A stretch of DNA of 32,144 nt, from assembly GCA_012959985.1 (NCBI GenBank), contig DUCD01000033.1, positions 10,278-42,421 on the forward strand. Direction: 5' to 3'. The stretch comes from Verrucomicrobiales bacterium (lineage in GTDB: Bacteria; Verrucomicrobiota; Verrucomicrobiia; Limisphaerales; DUCD01). The notes below the pieces were generated by a model. The model worked only from the letters and a program-made list of their open reading frames with translations, was not told where the DNA came from and searched no databases. Shown here piece after piece: positions 31,307 to 32,144 of this stretch; positions within the stretch are counted from its first letter, which is position 1, and each line of letters begins with the position of its first letter. The position numbers and the translations under genes are program-made.

Positions 31307-31930
31307 AGAGGATTGCAGCATGCCCATAGAATAGTGGCTTCTATCCATGAGTTGGAATCCGGACTGTGCGATATAAGGATGTGCGGTAACCAGAATACGG
31401 TTTTCGAGATTAGCTGCATAATAAAAAAAAGCATAGAGAAACCAGATCCAGATTTTTGCTCGAATTCTAGTGAACCCCGAATTGGGATAATGAAAATCAG
31501 AAACAAGCCATCGGCAGGAGTCATTCGCGCTGGTTCCGATATTAGAAATCAGACGGCTCAGTTGATCTCCAGAAAAACAATCCAGGAAAAAATGAGTGAC
31601 GACAGCATCATAGTAGTTCGGCTCAAAATTAAACTTATCAATAGAAATACGGTGAAACTTCACCCGTAAATTCAATGCGTCACCGCTGGTTGAAATCAAT
31701 GCCTGGGCTTTCCTTACCATCGCTGGACTATTGTCCACGCAATCCACTCGCGCATGCTCATTGTGCCGTAACAACCTGTTTAGGAAACGCCCATCCCCTT
31801 CTCCCAGAATCAAAATAGAACGCGAGTCGCTCAATGCATCCAGATACCGGAAACGACAGCGTTCAAGGTCCTTTCCGAATACTAAATATTCCATGTATGA
31901 ATAAACTGCTGCCAATCGATCAAAGGACAT
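31250..31930 (-). CDS. Class I SAM-dependent methyltransferase
   Basis: A soluble 226 aa methyltransferase. The SAM-binding glycine loop is ILILGEGDGRFLNRLL (about 39-54), followed by an acidic residue in VDCVDNSPAMVRKA (about 62-75) that would bind the ribose. A YDAVVTHFFLDCF motif (about 107-119) acts as motif IV, and the chain ends with a short C-terminal region. The hydrophobic WIWFLYAFFYYAANLE segment (about 157-172) may be a membrane-contacting helix and is unusual for a soluble enzyme. The ATG at 31930 is preceded by a Shine-Dalgarno-like AAGGTGA, one of the few here. It lies twelve bases after the stop of a membrane protein gene, so these two form an operon, and it runs towards the exopolysaccharide cluster, overlapping the ligase gene by 57 bases. 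The substrate is unknown; no motif links it to a sugar, lipid or quinone. Confidence 0.88.
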   Translation of the reverse strand: MSFDRLAAVYSYMEYLVFGKDLERCRFRYLDALSDSRSILILGEGDGRFLNRLLRHNEHARVDCVDNSPAMVRKAQALISTSGDALNLRVKFHRISIDKFNFEPNYYDAVVTHFFLDCFSGDQLSRLISNIGTSANDSCRWLVSDFHYPNSGFTRIRAKIWIWFLYAFFYYAANLENRILVTAHPYIAQSGFQLMDRSHYSMGMLQSSLWQRLPDCGAVEDLGAQV

Positions 31931-31942
31931 GAATAGATCACC

Positions 31943-32143
31943 TTACATGAAAGTTAGAAGCGGACTCAACATTACCAAATCCGCTAAACATCTTTTTATT
32001 TCCGATTCGGTTCTGAACAAAAATCGATCGATCAACCAAAAACCCATCACGGTTAAACCAACAGCACAGAAGAATTCAAAGTTTTCCGGAACAGGTTTAA
32101 ACAGGTAGAACAGGAAGGCGGCCAGTAAGGGAAATAGACTGAC
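31943..32143 (-). CDS. C-terminal fragment of an unidentified membrane protein
   Basis: Not in the ORF track because the window edge removes its start. In the minus-strand frame entering at 32143, 66 codons run without a stop to TAA at 31943-31945. The reading is strongly hydrophobic: a helix VSLFPLLAAFLFYLF, a short loop KPVPENFEFF, a helix CAVGLTVMGFWLID, a charged segment RFLFRTESEIKR and a final hydrophobic stretch LADLVMLSPLLTFM. The stop is 12 bases before the methyltransferase start, consistent with co-transcription. I cannot name the family. Confidence 0.6.
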   Translation of the reverse strand, partial: VSLFPLLAAFLFYLFKPVPENFEFFCAVGLTVMGFWLIDRFLFRTESEIKRCLADLVMLSPLLTFM

Positions 32144-32144
32144 T

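Noticed and set aside
31313-31669. 118 aa plus-strand ORF opposite the methyltransferase
   Set aside because: The minus-strand methyltransferase motifs are convincing; this is its complement.

Overview
The window reads as a chromosomal segment of a Gram-negative, heterotrophic bacterium. Evidence for a Gram-negative envelope includes a predicted outer-membrane beta-barrel, a Wza-like export protein, a lipoprotein and several signal peptides. Two large PQQ-like beta-propeller proteins, a DUF3311 + sodium:solute symporter pair, and a HemN-like radical SAM gene next to dehydrogenases are features I associate with the PVC superphylum, most likely Verrucomicrobiota. This placement is inference from gene content, not from a marker gene. 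Base composition looks moderate (mid-to-high 40s % G+C by eye). Shine-Dalgarno sequences are absent before most starts. I see no tRNA, rRNA, CRISPR array, IS element or prophage.

Region A (1-9709, all minus strand, transcribed right to left) is a tightly packed operon. In transcription order it encodes: a 765-776 aa exported PQQ-like propeller protein, a 521 aa exported PQQ-like propeller protein, a DUF3311 small membrane protein, a sodium:solute symporter interrupted by one in-frame TGA, a short LuxE/PaaK-like adenylate-forming enzyme, an aldehyde dehydrogenase that looks like an acyl-thioester reductase, an iron-containing alcohol dehydrogenase, and the first 34 codons of a HemN-like radical SAM protein. 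Together this suggests uptake of a small organic acid (or related solute) and its interconversion acid <-> acyl-thioester <-> aldehyde <-> alcohol. The combination is the most unusual thing in the window.

Region B (10057-18537, minus strand) holds a two-subunit NAD-type formate dehydrogenase (alpha with Mo/W-bis-MGD and Fe-S clusters; beta a NuoE-like/NuoF fusion; ATGA overlap). Upstream of it lies a second pair: a PhnD-like substrate-binding lipoprotein and a hybrid histidine kinase five bases apart, probably a sensory system. A 16-bp imperfect inverted repeat sits just downstream of the formate dehydrogenase.

Region C (18627-21844, minus strand) carries a peroxiredoxin followed closely by aconitase A. 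A near-consensus promoter with a palindrome at the likely transcription start precedes the peroxiredoxin.

Region D (22074-31306, plus strand) is an exopolysaccharide/capsule assembly cluster: an unrecognised secreted protein, an outer-membrane beta-barrel, a Wza-like export protein, a Wzc-like chain-length regulator/tyrosine autokinase with an internal tyrosine cluster, and an O-antigen ligase/polymerase-like membrane protein with a repeat-like tail. Two perfect DnaA-box matches lie in the promoter region of this cluster.

Region E (31250-32144, minus strand) has a class I methyltransferase whose 3' end overlaps the ligase gene convergently, preceded by the C-terminal end of an unidentified membrane protein cut by the window edge.
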